From NCBI GenBank assembly GCA_902612915.1, contig CACMFH010000010.1, forward strand, positions 1 to 37,604: a stretch of 37,604 bases of DNA. Direction: 5' to 3'. The notes under the pieces are model-generated. The model was not told where the DNA came from, did not search any database, and worked only from the letters and a program-made list of their open reading frames with translations. The position numbers were made by a program, and so were the translations under genes. The DNA is from an uncultured SAR86 cluster bacterium (GTDB taxonomy: Bacteria; Pseudomonadota; Gammaproteobacteria; Magnimaribacterales; D2472). This document shows, piece by piece, positions 9,176-19,427 of the stretch; the first letter of the stretch is position 1, and each line of letters begins with the position of its first letter.

Positions 9176-9571
9176 TTATGAAGATGAACTGTTAACAGGA
9201 AATAATGAATTTGCACTGTTCAAAAAATCATCAACTAATTGTTCTGTTGGTTCATATATTCGTCTTCTCTTGTCTTCTAAAGAGGATTTCTCACTAATAT
9301 ATCCAAGTGCAACTGCTTGCTTAAGAACTTGGAGGCGCTTTATTCTTGAAGCATACTTCTTTGGAACAAGTGAAATTGCATATTCCTGAGACATCTCATT
9401 GTTTTCTAAATGCTCCCACATGAAACTCATTAAAAAATAAAATCTGTAAGTATCAGCTTGAAAAAACTTTAGAGAATCTGGATTATCAGGATTATCAAGG
9501 GTCTGGCTTAAGATTGTCCTAATAATGTTTTTAGCATTAGAAATGTAACTATTTTTTTGTAAAGTATTCAA
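9176..9571 (-). CDS. Putative winged-helix (MarR-like) DNA-binding protein
   Basis: I do not recognise a named family. The 131-aa protein lacks membrane segments and a signal peptide. Its N-terminal half is helical (about 8-58). Residues 60-90, with MSQEYAISLVPKKYASRIKRL, resemble a helix-turn-helix. Residues 90-116, LGYISEKSSLEDKRRRIYEP, resemble the wing of MarR-type repressors, where a glycine, a D-x-R-R turn and a PTE or LTE element are usual. The frame has no ATG near its start: TTG at 9569-9571 is the first candidate and an in-frame TAA lies at 9584-9586. Two copies of an 11-base repeat directly precede it and a palindrome lies about 70 bases upstream, fitting autoregulation. Target genes could include msrB or the acyltransferase, but this is a guess. 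Confidence 0.55.
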   Translation of the reverse strand: MNTLQKNSYISNAKNIIRTILSQTLDNPDNPDSLKFFQADTYRFYFLMSFMWEHLENNEMSQEYAISLVPKKYASRIKRLQVLKQAVALGYISEKSSLEDKRRRIYEPTEQLVDDFLNSANSLFPVNSSSS

Positions 9572-9598
9572 TTTAGTTTTAATTTAGTTTTAATTTAA
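9570..9598. repeat. Tandem 11-base repeat before the regulator-like gene
   Basis: On the plus strand AATTTAGTTTT occurs at 9570-9580 and again at 9581-9591, followed by a partial third copy (AATTTAA) at 9592-9598. The repeat abuts and slightly overlaps the probable TTG start of the minus-strand gene. An 11-base period is about one helical turn. In DNA this AT-rich it may be simple slippage. Confidence 0.6.
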
Positions 9599-9639
9599 TA
9601 ATTACTTATATAATTTTCTATGCAATCTATATGCCAAAA

Positions 9640-9655
9640 ATAGTATAGATACTAT
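9640..9655. promoter_or_regulatory. Candidate operator palindrome upstream of the regulator-like gene
   Basis: The 16 bases ATAGTATAGATACTAT form a perfect inverted repeat of two 7-base arms around a 2-base centre. Size and symmetry suit a dimeric winged-helix repressor. On the minus strand a TTGGCA/TTGCAT-like region follows directly, which could be a -35 element of the regulator gene. In DNA of this composition such a palindrome can arise by chance in a few hundred bases, so this is a candidate only. Confidence 0.35.
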
Positions 9656-9788
9656 AAGAAGTTTATATATTTAAATTTTATATATATTAAAAAAGATCGA
9701 TGTTAAATTTAAGCGACAGATATAGAAATTATTTGTTAAGATTTTGTGAAATTTTTAGATTGTCTTAACTTTACATTTATAGATAATT

Positions 9789-10508
9789 TTAGTGAGTATT
9801 GTTAGGAAAAATTATGCTTTTTAGCCAATTTATGAATGTATTATTTTTTAACGAATATCTATCAAGCATATCAAAATCATAAGCTAATTTTTTTGGATCT
9901 TTAAAAAAATCTTTTCTTGTATTAAATTCTCCTTGATCAAGTTTCTTTACAAGTTTTGCAGGATTTCCAGCGAAGACACAATTTTCGGGAACATTCTTAG
10001 TTACAACAGCCCCCGCTCCTATAATACTATTTTTTCCAATAGTAACTCCCTTACATATGATTGCACTATCACCTATCCAAACATTATCTTCAAACTTAAT
10101 TGGTTTAGTCTTGCCTACTGGTTCAGCTCTATCATATATTCCATGCCAATCAGCATCAGAAATATATGCTCCATGAGCAATCATACATGCATCACCTATT
10201 TCAATTTTTTCAGCTGATATTATTCTGACTCCAGGAGTTATAAGAGAATATTTTCCAATAGATATTTCACCTTTATGTTCACCAATATTCCAAGCAGTTA
10301 GTTGGACTTTTGCATCACTTGCCCCAATTATTGTTGGATAATCATCAATGCTTACGTTATATCCAAATACTTTTATATATCTTGGTTTAAAATATGCCCC
10401 ACCTTTTCCAAGGTGCTTAAATTGAGGTTTTAAAAAATGCCTTACATATATTTTATTTAACTTAGTGGTATATTTTTTAAGCCAATATGGTCGATTATCT
10501 TTTCTAAT
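9789..10508 (-). CDS. Hexapeptide-repeat (LbH) acyltransferase with probable AUU start
   Basis: This is a left-handed beta-helix acetyl/acyltransferase of the WcaF/LacA/maltose acetyltransferase type, probably cytoplasmic; the acceptor sugar or lipid is unknown. Hexapeptide-repeat sequence is clear in EDNVWIGDSAIICKGVTIG and SIIGAGAVVTKNVPENCVF, ending in the typical AGNPAKLVKKLD. The first ATG (10182-10184) would give only 131 aa and cut the beta-helix. In the same frame, conserved-looking sequence runs another 108 codons upstream, including RPYWLKKYTTKLNK, VRHFLKPQFKHLGKG and GEISIGKYSLITPGVRI. No ATG, GTG or TTG exists in this part. The frame ends at a TAG at 10518-10520. A perfect AGGAG lies 6 bases before ATT at 10506-10508, so I infer an AUU start and 239 aa. 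The 11953-side neighbour, a MATE gene, is divergent. Confidence 0.8.
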   Translation of the reverse strand: MRKDNRPYWLKKYTTKLNKIYVRHFLKPQFKHLGKGGAYFKPRYIKVFGYNVSIDDYPTIIGASDAKVQLTAWNIGEHKGEISIGKYSLITPGVRIISAEKIEIGDACMIAHGAYISDADWHGIYDRAEPVGKTKPIKFEDNVWIGDSAIICKGVTIGKNSIIGAGAVVTKNVPENCVFAGNPAKLVKKLDQGEFNTRKDFFKDPKKLAYDFDMLDRYSLKNNTFINWLKSIIFPNNTH

Positions 10509-10514
10509 AATTTT

Positions 10515-10519
10515 CTCCT
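10515..10519 (-). promoter_or_regulatory. Strong Shine-Dalgarno for the AUU-started acyltransferase
   Basis: On the minus strand AGGAG is followed by AAA, ATT, ATT. Spacing is 3 bases to the first ATT (10509-10511) and 6 to the second (10506-10508); the second is the better start. Most genes in this window lack so good a ribosome-binding site, which makes this one informative for choosing the start. Confidence 0.75.
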
Positions 10520-10579
10520 AATTTTGATATTTTAATATGATAAAGTACGCAAAAAAAATAATAAAAACTTAATTTAAAT

Positions 10580-11953
10580 ATGGGCAAATATTTTTTTGAA
10601 TTCAAACAATTAATAAGAATAGGTATTCCAATTTTTGGTTCACAACTCTCATATACGTTAATGGGTGCAACTGACACTATTATTGCAGGAAGAGCTAGCG
10701 CAAATGATCTTGCAGGACTTGCAGTTGGAACTGCTTTTTCTAATACAATATGGTTTTTCTTTACAGGAATAATTTTTGCTGTAACGCCTATTGTTGCTCA
10801 ATTATATGGAGCAAAAAAGTTTTTAGAAATTGGTCAAAAACTCAGAGAAATTTTATGGGTTGCTACAGGACTTGGACTTTTTATGGCATTCATATTTTTC
10901 AACATGGATATAATTATAAATTTATTACCCATAAAAAGCTCAATTACATCAATAACTATAGACTATTTAAAAGCTGTCTCAATCGGTTGGTTTTTTGTAA
11001 CTATTTTTACTTGTTTAAGATGCTACAGCGAAGGTATGACATATACCAAACCAGTCTTTTATATTGCCTTTGCTGGAATGCTTTTAAATATTCCATTAGA
11101 CCTAATATTTGTCTATGGTTGGTTTGGTGCACCAAAACTTGGTGGTGTTGGATGCGGTATTGCTACAACTATAGTTTCTTTCATAATGATGGTATCAATA
11201 TTTATTTATATAAGTTTTTCAAAGAACTATAAAAAAACTCAACCTTTCTCAAAGTTTTCAAAACCCTCTTTAGCAACAACTAAAGAGGTCCTTAAACTTG
11301 GTTTACCTATTGGTCTTGGTATTTTTATTGAATTAAGTATGTTCTCTGGAGCTGCAATAATATTAAGTGTATTAGGAGAAATAGTAGTTGCAAGTCATTC
11401 TGTTGCGATAAATATTGCAAGCCTATTCTTTATGGTTCCTTTAGCCATTGGATTAGCCTCTTCAACCAGGGTTGGTAATTTGATAGGTGAGAAAAATCCT
11501 ATTCAAGCAAAAATTGCGGCAACATCTACAATAATGTTGTGCATCTCAGGCGCTCTAATTAACAGCGTCATTATTATTTCATTTGGATCTTTTATAGTTG
11601 GTTTGTACACCACTGAACTCCCAGTATTGGAATTAGCAGTGAGCTTGATATTGTTTGCGGCAATCTTTCAGTTACCTGATGGAATTCAAATGGGTGCTTT
11701 AGGTAGTCTTCGTGGTTATAAAGATACTTTTATCCCAATGATTTTATTATTAATTTCATATTGGGTATTTGCAATGCCGATTGGTTATTACCTGACTAAT
11801 TATGGATTTGGTGATCCTTTGGGCGCAAAGGGTATGTGGTTTGGGATGATTATTGGATTAACAATCTTTTCTTTTTTATCAATTTTTAGACTTAGGTGGG
11901 TAATGAAATCAAATATAAAGAGAATTAGCGCTGAAGAACCTCTGCCACTTTAG
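10580..11953 (+). CDS. MATE-family multidrug/organic cation exporter (NorM-like)
   Basis: This inner-membrane antiporter of the MATE family probably exports cationic drugs or metabolites using a sodium or proton gradient. The 457-aa protein has about 12 hydrophobic helices in two halves. The N-terminal [20 protein letters not shown] and the following [15 protein letters not shown] are NorM-type signatures. The second half begins around [18 protein letters not shown] and includes [18 protein letters not shown]. It starts with ATG at 10580; no clear Shine-Dalgarno sequence is seen. It is one of only two plus-strand genes here, divergent from the acyltransferase across about 70 bases. Its last 29 bases overlap the 3' end of sucD on the other strand. 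Substrate cannot be deduced. Confidence 0.9.
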   Translation: MGKYFFEFKQLIRIGIPIFGSQLSYTLMGATDTIIAGRASANDLAGLAVGTAFSNTIWFFFTGIIFAVTPIVAQLYGAKKFLEIGQKLREILWVATGLGLFMAFIFFNMDIIINLLPIKSSITSITIDYLKAVSIGWFFVTIFTCLRCYSEGMTYTKPVFYIAFAGMLLNIPLDLIFVYGWFGAPKLGGVGCGIATTIVSFIMMVSIFIYISFSKNYKKTQPFSKFSKPSLATTKEVLKLGLPIGLGIFIELSMFSGAAIILSVLGEIVVASHSVAINIASLFFMVPLAIGLASSTRVGNLIGEKNPIQAKIAATSTIMLCISGALINSVIIISFGSFIVGLYTTELPVLELAVSLILFAAIFQLPDGIQMGALGSLRGYKDTFIPMILLLISYWVFAMPIGYYLTNYGFGDPLGAKGMWFGMIIGLTIFSFLSIFRLRWVMKSNIKRISAEEPLPL

Positions 11954-12797
11954 AACCTATAGAAACTAAATTATCTGCAATGTGGACTCCACATTCCTTT
12001 AGTTTTTCAATTTTATCTTTTGCGGTACCTTTTCCTCCAGCGATTATTGCTCCTGCATGTCCCATTCGTTTACCGGCAGGCGCAGTTTGTCCAGCAATAT
12101 ATGAAATAACAGGCTTAGTAACATTATTTTTGATATATTCTGCTGCAGCCTCCTCAGCATTGCCACCAATCTCTCCAACAAGAACAATTGCTTCAGTTTG
12201 ATCATCATCCTCAAAAAGCTTTAACATATCTATGAATGATGATCCTGGAATTGGGTCGCCACCAATGCCCACACAACTGCTTTGCCCAAAACCAAGATCA
12301 GTTGTTTGCTTTACTGCCTCGTAAGTTAGGGTTCCAGATCTAGAAATAATACCTATTGAACCTGGTTTATGAATATTACCTGGCATAATCCCTAATTTTG
12401 CCTCACCAGGTGTAATTACACCTGGGCAATTTGGTCCAATTAATCTTACTCCTAAATCATCAATTCTTTTTTTTACTTCAAGCATGTCAAGTGTAGGGAT
12501 GCCCTCAGTAATACAGACAATTAATTTAATACCAGCTTGAGCTGATTCTATTATGGATTCCTTACAAAATTTTGCTGGTACAAAAATAATTGATGCATTT
12601 GGATCTAATTCTTCAACAGCTTCATCCATAGAATTAAATACTGGTTTTCCTAAATGTTCCATACCCCCTTTTCCAGGTGTAACGCCGCCAACAATATTTG
12701 TTCCATATTCGATAGATTGTTCTGAATGAAGGGTACCCTGAGACCCTGTGAAACCTTGAACAATCAATCTGGTATCTTTATTAACTAGAATGCTCAT
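11925..12797 (-). CDS. sucD: Succinyl-CoA synthetase alpha subunit
   Basis: SucD with SucC converts succinyl-CoA to succinate, with substrate-level formation of ATP or GTP. The 290-aa protein has the CoA-binding Rossmann region ([17 protein letters not shown]), the [12 protein letters not shown] motif, and the active-site phosphohistidine His247 in [13 protein letters not shown]. It starts with ATG overlapping the sucC stop (ATGA) and is the last gene of the sdh-suc operon. Its 3' end overlaps the convergent MATE gene by 29 bases, so any transcription terminator for either gene must lie within the opposing coding sequence. Confidence 0.98.
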   Translation of the reverse strand: MSILVNKDTRLIVQGFTGSQGTLHSEQSIEYGTNIVGGVTPGKGGMEHLGKPVFNSMDEAVEELDPNASIIFVPAKFCKESIIESAQAGIKLIVCITEGIPTLDMLEVKKRIDDLGVRLIGPNCPGVITPGEAKLGIMPGNIHKPGSIGIISRSGTLTYEAVKQTTDLGFGQSSCVGIGGDPIPGSSFIDMLKLFEDDDQTEAIVLVGEIGGNAEEAAAEYIKNNVTKPVISYIAGQTAPAGKRMGHAGAIIAGGKGTAKDKIEKLKECGVHIADNLVSIGSKVAEVLQR

Positions 12798-13954
12798 TTA
12801 GCTAGTTCCACTGCTTTCTTGGCTGCATCAGCTAAGTCATTAATACTATCTATTTTAATATCTGCTTTTGAAAGAATTTTTGAACCTTTATCAGCACTAT
12901 TACCCTCTAATCGAACTACAACAGGTATTTTTACTTCAACTTCTTTGATAGCTGCAATAATTCCTTTAGCAATTAAATCACACCTTACAATGCCTCCAAA
13001 TATATTCACTAAAACAACTTTCACATCTGGATCTTCGAGTATTATCTTAAATGCTTTAGCAACTCTTTCTTGAGTTGCAGTTCCTCCAACATCGAGAAAA
13101 TTTGCAGGATTGCCTCCATAAAATTTAATAGTATCCATTGTCCCCATCGCTAAGCCAGCTCCGTTTACCATACAGCCTATATTTCCATCTAAAGAAACAT
13201 AACTTAAATCATTTTTTGCAGCCTCCGCCTCTTGAGGATCTTCTTGGGTTTCATCATACATTTCTAGTAATTCAGGATGTCTAAAAAGCGCATTTGAGTC
13301 TATGTTAACTTTTGCATCCAAACATAACAGATCTCCGCTGTCAGTAATAACCAGTGGATTGATTTCCAATAAACTAAGATCTTTTTCTACAAATAATCTT
13401 AGAAGATTGTCAATCATTGAAATAAATTGATTAGTTTGAATATCATTTAATTTTAAAACTTTTGCAATATTCAAAGCGCTATCAGGTAAAGATTTATCAC
13501 CATAAACTACACCTTGATAAATAATTTTTTCAGGCATATTTTTTGCGACATCTTCAATATTTACACCTCCTTCGCTTGAACCAATAAACACTATTTTTTG
13601 TGAATCTCTGTCAATAACAGCACTTAAATAAAGTTCTTGAGAAATATTTGTACATTCTTCTATTAGAATTGAATTGACAGGTTGTCCCTTGGCGTCAGTC
13701 TGATAGGTTACAAGGTTATTTCCAAGCCACTTTTCTGCAAATTTTATGCCATCCTCAGGAGTGTTAATTAATTGAACTCCACCAGACTTTCCTCTGCCTC
13801 CTGCATGAACCTGAGCCTTGACTACCCAGCTTGTGCCACCTATTTCATTGCATGCATCTGTAACTTCATCAGCACTATATATAATTTTTCCCTTTGAAAC
13901 AGGTAAATTATATTCTGCAAATAAGGCTTTGCCTTGATATTCGTGAAGGTTCAT
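12794..13954 (-). CDS. sucC: Succinyl-CoA synthetase beta subunit
   Basis: SucC is the nucleotide-binding ATP-grasp subunit of succinyl-CoA synthetase. The 386-aa length is typical. [19 protein letters not shown] is the standard N-terminus, [16 protein letters not shown] is the ATP-grasp lysine and glycine loop, and [18 protein letters not shown] with LEGNSADKG are conserved C-terminal blocks. The start codon shares one base with the lpd stop (TAATG) and the stop overlaps the sucD start, indicating translational coupling along lpd-sucC-sucD. ATP versus GTP preference was not assessed. Confidence 0.98.
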   Translation of the reverse strand: MNLHEYQGKALFAEYNLPVSKGKIIYSADEVTDACNEIGGTSWVVKAQVHAGGRGKSGGVQLINTPEDGIKFAEKWLGNNLVTYQTDAKGQPVNSILIEECTNISQELYLSAVIDRDSQKIVFIGSSEGGVNIEDVAKNMPEKIIYQGVVYGDKSLPDSALNIAKVLKLNDIQTNQFISMIDNLLRLFVEKDLSLLEINPLVITDSGDLLCLDAKVNIDSNALFRHPELLEMYDETQEDPQEAEAAKNDLSYVSLDGNIGCMVNGAGLAMGTMDTIKFYGGNPANFLDVGGTATQERVAKAFKIILEDPDVKVVLVNIFGGIVRCDLIAKGIIAAIKEVEVKIPVVVRLEGNSADKGSKILSKADIKIDSINDLADAAKKAVELAK

Positions 13955-15369
13955 TATTTTTTATTTCCTATATGAATTGCCTGATTATTTACGGATAAAG
14001 CTGCCTCATGAAAAGCTTCTGAAACTGTTGGATGACTAAACATAGTTAATGCAATATCTTCAGCACTTGAACCAAATTCCATTGATATTAAAGCCTGTTG
14101 AACTATTTCTGCTGCTGCTGGACCAAAAACATGAACTCCTAGAATAGAATCTGTTTTTTCATCTGAGATCACTTTAACAAAACCAACTGATTGATCTACC
14201 GCAAGGGCTCTCCCGCTAGCAGCAAATGGAAATTTACCCACTTTGTATTTGATACCACTAGATTTCAATTCATTTTCATTTTTTCCAACCCATGCTATTT
14301 CAGGATGTGAATAGATTACATTTGGAACTAAATCATAGTTAACTTCTGCTTGTTTATTCGCAATTCTCTCAGCAACCATAATTCCTTCTTCACTACCTTT
14401 ATGAGCAAGCATTGGACCCCTAACAACATCACCTACGGCCCAAATATTTTCTACGGAAGTTTGACAGTATTCATTAACTTGAATAAAACCATTTTCAATT
14501 TTGATACCTAGATTTTTTGGCAGAACTTTTTCTGAGTTTGGCTTTCTACCTACAGCAACTATTAACTTATCGAATTCAACCTCGATTTCTTTTCCTTTTT
14601 GCTCATATTTAACTTTTACTAAATTCTTTAACTCTTTTGTACTAGTAACCTTTGAAGCCAATTGAATATCTAATCCTTGTTTTTTAAATTCTTTGAAAGA
14701 TTCTTTAGAGATATCTGTATCAGTCATAGGCAAAAAGTCCTCTAGTGCCTCTAAAACAGTTACTTCAGAACCTAGTCTAGACCAAACACTTCCAAGCTCC
14801 AGGCCAATAATTCCAGCACCAACAACACCCAATCTTTTAGGAACACTATCGAAAGCTAAAGCTCCAGTACTATCAACGATATGCTTACCAAAACTTGCAG
14901 CAGGAATTTCTATAGGAGAGGAGCCTGTGGCGATAATTATATTCTTAGCGTCTACTTTTTCAGAAGAACCATCTGCCTTATCAATTTGAACAGTATTTTT
15001 TGAAATTACTTTTCCTTTGCCACAAATACTTTCAACTTTATTTGTTAAAAATAATCCATCTATTCCACCAGTTAGTTTTGAAACAATGTTATCCTTTCGC
15101 TCCATCATTGTTTTTAAATCTAATTTCACATCTCCAAGTTGAATTCCATGATCGCTTAGATTTTTTTTAGCATCATAATATCTATGTGACGAATCTAATA
15201 AAGATTTTGAGGGTATACATCCTACATTTAGACATGTTCCACCAAAGTTAGGCTTACCTTTATCATTTGATAATTCTTCAATACATAAAGTTTTGAGGCC
15301 TAGCTGAGAGGCTCTAATTGCAGCAACATATCCGGCTGGACCGCTACCAATAACAACTACATCAAACAT
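13954..15369 (-). CDS. lpd: Dihydrolipoyl dehydrogenase (E3)
   Basis: E3 is a FAD flavoenzyme that reoxidises dihydrolipoyl groups of 2-oxoacid dehydrogenases and reduces NAD. The 471-aa protein begins with an FAD dinucleotide fold ([16 protein letters not shown]). The redox disulfide is Cys46/Cys51 in [16 protein letters not shown]. The NAD fold is [15 protein letters not shown], and the catalytic His446-Glu451 pair lies in [13 protein letters not shown]. It lies between sucB and sucC as in Pseudomonas lpdG, 12 bases after sucB. It may serve pyruvate dehydrogenase or glycine cleavage as well, which this window cannot show. Confidence 0.97.
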   Translation of the reverse strand: MFDVVVIGSGPAGYVAAIRASQLGLKTLCIEELSNDKGKPNFGGTCLNVGCIPSKSLLDSSHRYYDAKKNLSDHGIQLGDVKLDLKTMMERKDNIVSKLTGGIDGLFLTNKVESICGKGKVISKNTVQIDKADGSSEKVDAKNIIIATGSSPIEIPAASFGKHIVDSTGALAFDSVPKRLGVVGAGIIGLELGSVWSRLGSEVTVLEALEDFLPMTDTDISKESFKEFKKQGLDIQLASKVTSTKELKNLVKVKYEQKGKEIEVEFDKLIVAVGRKPNSEKVLPKNLGIKIENGFIQVNEYCQTSVENIWAVGDVVRGPMLAHKGSEEGIMVAERIANKQAEVNYDLVPNVIYSHPEIAWVGKNENELKSSGIKYKVGKFPFAASGRALAVDQSVGFVKVISDEKTDSILGVHVFGPAAAEIVQQALISMEFGSSAEDIALTMFSHPTVSEAFHEAALSVNNQAIHIGNKK

Positions 15370-15381
15370 ATTTTCTTAATA

Positions 15382-16593
15382 TTATAAATTTAATAACAAT
15401 CTCTCAGGAGATTCGAGCTGTTCTTTAATAGATACCAAAAAAGTAACAGCTTCTTTACCATCAAGTAACCTATGATCATAACTCATAGCAAGATACATCA
15501 TTGGTCTTATTACAGCCTCGCCATTTATCGCAACAGGTCTGTCTTGAATTGCGTGCATTCCCAATATTGCAGTCTGAGGTGCATTTAAGATAGGCGTTGA
15601 AAGCAATGAACCAAATATACCTCCATTTGAAATGGTAAAGGTACCTCCTTGCATTTCATCGATTGATAATTTTCCATTTCTTGCCTTATCGGAATATTCA
15701 AGTATCGATTTTTCAATCTCAGGAAGTGATTTTGTATCTGCGTCCTTAATTATTGGAACCACAAGACCTCTTTCAGTAGAGACTGCCACACCAATATCTT
15801 GAAAACCATGATAAACAATATCATCACCATCAATGGATGCATTTACAACTGGGAATTTTTTCAAGGCTTGAACTGCAGCTATAACAAAAAATCCCATAAA
15901 ACCAAGTTTTACCCCATGTTCTTTCTCAAATTCTGATCCATATTTTGACCTTAATTCTTTAATGGGCATCATATCAACCTCATTAAAAGTAGTAAGCATA
16001 GCTGTTTCTTGTTTAACTGAAACCAATCTTTTAGCAATAGTTGATCTTAGTCTTGACATTGGCACACGCTTTTCTGGTCTATCTTCACTGATAGAGGAGC
16101 TTGTAAAAATATTTTCTTCTTGATTTTCAGTATCTAAATGGTTGATTACGTCGGCTTTAGTGATTCTATTCCCTTTACCAGATGGTTTTATATCATCTGA
16201 ATCTATATTTTCTTGAGCAATTATTTTTTTAGCGGCTGGACCAATTTTATTTGTAGATTGTTTGTTCTTAACAGGCTTTGTTTTTGTCTTTTTTTCTGGT
16301 TCTTTTTTATCTTCAACATTGTCATTAGTTTTTTCTTTAGCTTTTGAAGATTCTCCAGATTCATCAAATTCACCAATAATTTCTGCACTTTGAACAATTT
16401 CACCTTCATCTTTAATTATTTTAGAAATCGTTCCATCAGACTGCGCAATAACTTCAAGGACCACTTTATCAGTTTCTATTTCAGCAATAACATCGTCTTG
16501 ACTGACATTATCGCCCTCTTTTTTTACCCAATTAGCAATTGTTCCGTCAGCAACAGACTCTGGAAAAGTAGGTGCTTTAATTTTAATACTCAT
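15382..16593 (-). CDS. sucB: 2-oxoglutarate dehydrogenase E2 (dihydrolipoyl succinyltransferase)
   Basis: SucB forms the core of the 2-oxoglutarate dehydrogenase complex and transfers the succinyl group to CoA. Domains in order: one lipoyl domain (about 2-77) with lipoyl Lys43 in [11 protein letters not shown]; a Lys/Glu-rich linker (about 82-115); a peripheral subunit-binding domain (about 116-153, [11 protein letters not shown] and [12 protein letters not shown]-like sequence); and the catalytic domain from about 172. The active site is His374 with Asp378 in [14 protein letters not shown]. At 403 aa with a single lipoyl domain it fits SucB rather than a multi-lipoyl pyruvate dehydrogenase E2. 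The start overlaps the sucA stop as ATGA. Confidence 0.97.
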   Translation of the reverse strand: MSIKIKAPTFPESVADGTIANWVKKEGDNVSQDDVIAEIETDKVVLEVIAQSDGTISKIIKDEGEIVQSAEIIGEFDESGESSKAKEKTNDNVEDKKEPEKKTKTKPVKNKQSTNKIGPAAKKIIAQENIDSDDIKPSGKGNRITKADVINHLDTENQEENIFTSSSISEDRPEKRVPMSRLRSTIAKRLVSVKQETAMLTTFNEVDMMPIKELRSKYGSEFEKEHGVKLGFMGFFVIAAVQALKKFPVVNASIDGDDIVYHGFQDIGVAVSTERGLVVPIIKDADTKSLPEIEKSILEYSDKARNGKLSIDEMQGGTFTISNGGIFGSLLSTPILNAPQTAILGMHAIQDRPVAINGEAVIRPMMYLAMSYDHRLLDGKEAVTFLVSIKEQLESPERLLLNL

Positions 16594-19406
16594 TTACAAA
16601 TTGCCTCATTAACTAGATCCTTTTGTTGTTGAAGATGAAGCTTCATTAATCCAACTGCAGGTGCTGCTGCTGCTGGTCTGCTTACCAAACTAACCTCAAG
16701 ACCATCACCTAGCCTATCTAAAACTCTTTGAATTCTGTGTCTATGGCTAAACCACGCGCCTTGATTTAAAGGCTCCTCTTGGCACCATATAAATTCTTGT
16801 ACATTTTGATACTTTGTAAGGATTTCTTCAAGGTCATCATAAGGAAATGGATACAATTGTTCTATTCTTATAACAGCAATATCTTCGCGGTTTTCTTCTT
16901 TTTTCTTTTCAATAAGATCATAAAAAACTTTACCTGAACAAAGAATTAAGCGTTTTACCGCCTCAGGTTTTTTTATATCATCATCAATTACACAATCAAA
17001 ACTTCCGTTTGTTAATTCGTCTAAGTTAGAAACAGCCATAGGATTTCTGAGTAGGCTTTTTGGTGATATTACAACTAGTGGAGTTCTCATTTTTCTTATT
17101 GCTTGTCGTCTCAAAAGATGAAAAATTTGTTTTGGAGAACTTGGAACACAAACTTGTATATTTTCAGATGCGCATAATTGCAAAAATCTTTCAATTCTTG
17201 CGCTGCTATGCTCAGGACCTTGACCTTCGTATCCATGAGGCAAAAGCATTACAAGACCGGATAATCTTTCCCATTTATGTTGAGCAGAAACTATGAACTG
17301 ATCAATTACAACTTGAGCTCCATTTGCAAAATCTCCAAACTGAGCCTCCCAAATAGCAAGACCACTTGGCCAAGTAGCAGAATAACCATATTCAAATGCC
17401 AATACAGCTTCCTCCGATAGCAATGAGTCATATATATCAAACTTAGATTTATTTTGTTCAGCTATATCCGATAAAGGTATGTAACCCATTCCATTCTTAG
17501 AATCAAAAACACAAGCGTGTCTATGTGAAAAAGTTCCTCTTCTGACATCTTGGCCGGTTAATCTTATCGGATAACCTTCATCTAGGAGAGTTGCATATGC
17601 CATTGTTTCAGCATATCCCCAATTTATAGGAATTTCTCCATTATTCATTCTCAATCTATCATCAAAGATTTTTTTAGCTTGTGAGCCAAGATTAAATGAT
17701 TTTGGTACCTTACAAACAGCTTTGCCAAGCTTCGTAAACTTGTCTTTATTAAATTTGGTATCAACTTTGGGCCACCACTTAACATCCATATAAGGCTCCC
17801 AATCAAACCAAAGTTGATCATTTGGATTTTTTGCTAAATTTTTTGCAACACTTTCTCCACCTTCAAGAGATTTTCTATATTCACTTTTAATTTTTTTTGC
17901 TTCATCAGATGTTAATATTCCATTATCTATTAAATTTGTTTCATACTGATTTAAAACAGATGGATGTTTTGAAATTTTGTTATACATCAAGGGTTGAGTA
18001 GCTGAAGGATCATCAGCTTCGTTATGTCCTCTTCTTCTGTAACAAAATAAATCAATAACGATATCTTTTTTAAATTTGTTTCTATACTTACAAGCAATTT
18101 TTGCTGCATTTACAACCATCTCCGGATCATCACCGTTCACATGAATTACAGGGGCTTGAATAATCTTTGCTACATCAGATGAATAATCTGTTGATCTTGA
18201 GTCATTGATATTGCTTGTAGTGAAACCAATTTGATTGTTTACAATAATATGAATCGTTCCCCCAACATTGAATCCCCTTGTTTGAGACATTTGAAGTGAT
18301 TCCATAACAACTCCTTGTCCAGAAAAAGAAGCGTCTCCATGAAGAAGAATTGGCACAACTTGTGATCTATCTTTATCTCCAATTCGATCCTGTCTAGCTC
18401 TCACGGAGCCAATAACGACAGGATCAACAATTTCTAGATGAGATGGATTATTAAAAAGTGAAACATGTACTTCACCACCAGGTGTTTCAAAGTTTGATGA
18501 GAAGCCTAAGTGATACTTAACATCTCCTGTAGAAGCACCCTCTAATTCAGTATCTTCATCAAAAGCAGAGAATAGTTCCGATGGAAGTTTACCTAGTACA
18601 TTAACTAAAAGATTTAGTCTTCCTCTATGCGCCATTCCAAAACATAATTGCGTAGCTCCCATTGATCCACAGTTTTGAATAACACTTTCAACCAAGGGTA
18701 CCAATGCTTCAGCGCCATCAATTCCAAAACGTTTCATTCCTGGATACTTTGCAGACAAATATTTTGCAAGACCTTCAGCAGAATTTAGTCTTTCATAAAT
18801 ATTAAGTTTTTCATCAGGATTGAAACTGTATTCAGTTAATTTCGACTCAAATTTCTTTTGAAACCATCTTCTTTCTTCTGAATCGAGAATATGATTACAC
18901 TCAATCCCAATATTGCCGCAGTAAACTTCTTCCAGCCTTTTTAAAATCTCTCTTAAAGTTAATTTGTTTAAATCTGTAAAAGTATCGGTGTAAAACTCTT
19001 CATCTAAATCATCATGCGATAGTCCATGAAACTCAATACTAAGGTCCTCTATTACCCTTGTCTCCCTCATACCAAGAGGATCAAGATTTGCTTTTAAATG
19101 TCCCCTATTTCTATATGATTGAATAAGTCTAATAACTTTACCCTGTCTTTCATCTATTGTTTTTTTAGTATTGTCAGATGCCTTGACCTTACTTCTTGAA
19201 AAGTTTCTAAATTCTTTGATTATTTCTTGATGAGATATTTCTCCATTAGAGTTTGAGTTCTTTGGAAGATTTGTAAAAAAATCAAGCCACTCTTTTGATA
19301 AATTTTCAGGATCGTTTATGAAAGTTTCATAGAGACTTTCAAGATAGGCTGCATGTCCCGCCGAGACGTGTGAGCTCCCCCAAAGCTCCTTCATAGATAT
19401 TGTCAT
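16590..19406 (-). CDS. sucA: 2-oxoglutarate dehydrogenase E1
   Basis: SucA is the thiamine-diphosphate decarboxylase of the 2-oxoglutarate dehydrogenase complex. The 938-aa length matches proteobacterial E1o. Recognisable blocks are the N-terminal E2-binding region ([20 protein letters not shown]), [17 protein letters not shown], the ThDP-site sequence [31 protein letters not shown], and [20 protein letters not shown] in the C-terminal pyrimidine domain. Start is ATG at 19404-19406, with 21 bases to the sdhB stop. The run sdhCDAB-sucAB-lpd-sucCD makes a nine-gene operon covering 2-oxoglutarate to fumarate. Confidence 0.98.
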   Translation of the reverse strand: MTISMKELWGSSHVSAGHAAYLESLYETFINDPENLSKEWLDFFTNLPKNSNSNGEISHQEIIKEFRNFSRSKVKASDNTKKTIDERQGKVIRLIQSYRNRGHLKANLDPLGMRETRVIEDLSIEFHGLSHDDLDEEFYTDTFTDLNKLTLREILKRLEEVYCGNIGIECNHILDSEERRWFQKKFESKLTEYSFNPDEKLNIYERLNSAEGLAKYLSAKYPGMKRFGIDGAEALVPLVESVIQNCGSMGATQLCFGMAHRGRLNLLVNVLGKLPSELFSAFDEDTELEGASTGDVKYHLGFSSNFETPGGEVHVSLFNNPSHLEIVDPVVIGSVRARQDRIGDKDRSQVVPILLHGDASFSGQGVVMESLQMSQTRGFNVGGTIHIIVNNQIGFTTSNINDSRSTDYSSDVAKIIQAPVIHVNGDDPEMVVNAAKIACKYRNKFKKDIVIDLFCYRRRGHNEADDPSATQPLMYNKISKHPSVLNQYETNLIDNGILTSDEAKKIKSEYRKSLEGGESVAKNLAKNPNDQLWFDWEPYMDVKWWPKVDTKFNKDKFTKLGKAVCKVPKSFNLGSQAKKIFDDRLRMNNGEIPINWGYAETMAYATLLDEGYPIRLTGQDVRRGTFSHRHACVFDSKNGMGYIPLSDIAEQNKSKFDIYDSLLSEEAVLAFEYGYSATWPSGLAIWEAQFGDFANGAQVVIDQFIVSAQHKWERLSGLVMLLPHGYEGQGPEHSSARIERFLQLCASENIQVCVPSSPKQIFHLLRRQAIRKMRTPLVVISPKSLLRNPMAVSNLDELTNGSFDCVIDDDIKKPEAVKRLILCSGKVFYDLIEKKKEENREDIAVIRIEQLYPFPYDDLEEILTKYQNVQEFIWCQEEPLNQGAWFSHRHRIQRVLDRLGDGLEVSLVSRPAAAAPAVGLMKLHLQQQKDLVNEAICK

Positions 19407-19427
19407 TTTGTATTTTACTGTCTTTTT

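Noticed and set aside
9700-9768. A 22-codon plus-strand frame in the spacer between the wHTH-like gene and the acyltransferase
   Set aside because: Too short, without a ribosome-binding site, and no more than expected by chance in AT-rich DNA.
9735-9769. Inverted repeat GTTAAGA / TCTTAAC as a terminator for the acyltransferase
   Set aside because: The stem is only 7 base pairs, mostly A-T, with a 21-base loop and no adjacent T-run in the right place; not credible as an intrinsic terminator.
9789-10184. Taking the acyltransferase as a 131-aa protein starting at the first ATG
   Set aside because: This would discard 108 upstream codons with clear family sequence and leave a truncated beta-helix; the AGGAG before ATT supports the longer protein.
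10750-11232. A 160-codon plus-strand frame inside the MATE gene
   Set aside because: It is a shifted frame of a clear MATE coding sequence, rich in Tyr, Cys, Phe and Asn as expected of an AT-rich shadow, and has no recognisable domain.
12819-14989. Antisense frames opposite sucC and lpd (84 and 98 codons)
   Set aside because: They lie wholly within strongly conserved genes on the other strand, have biased low-complexity composition, and show no motif or ribosome-binding site.
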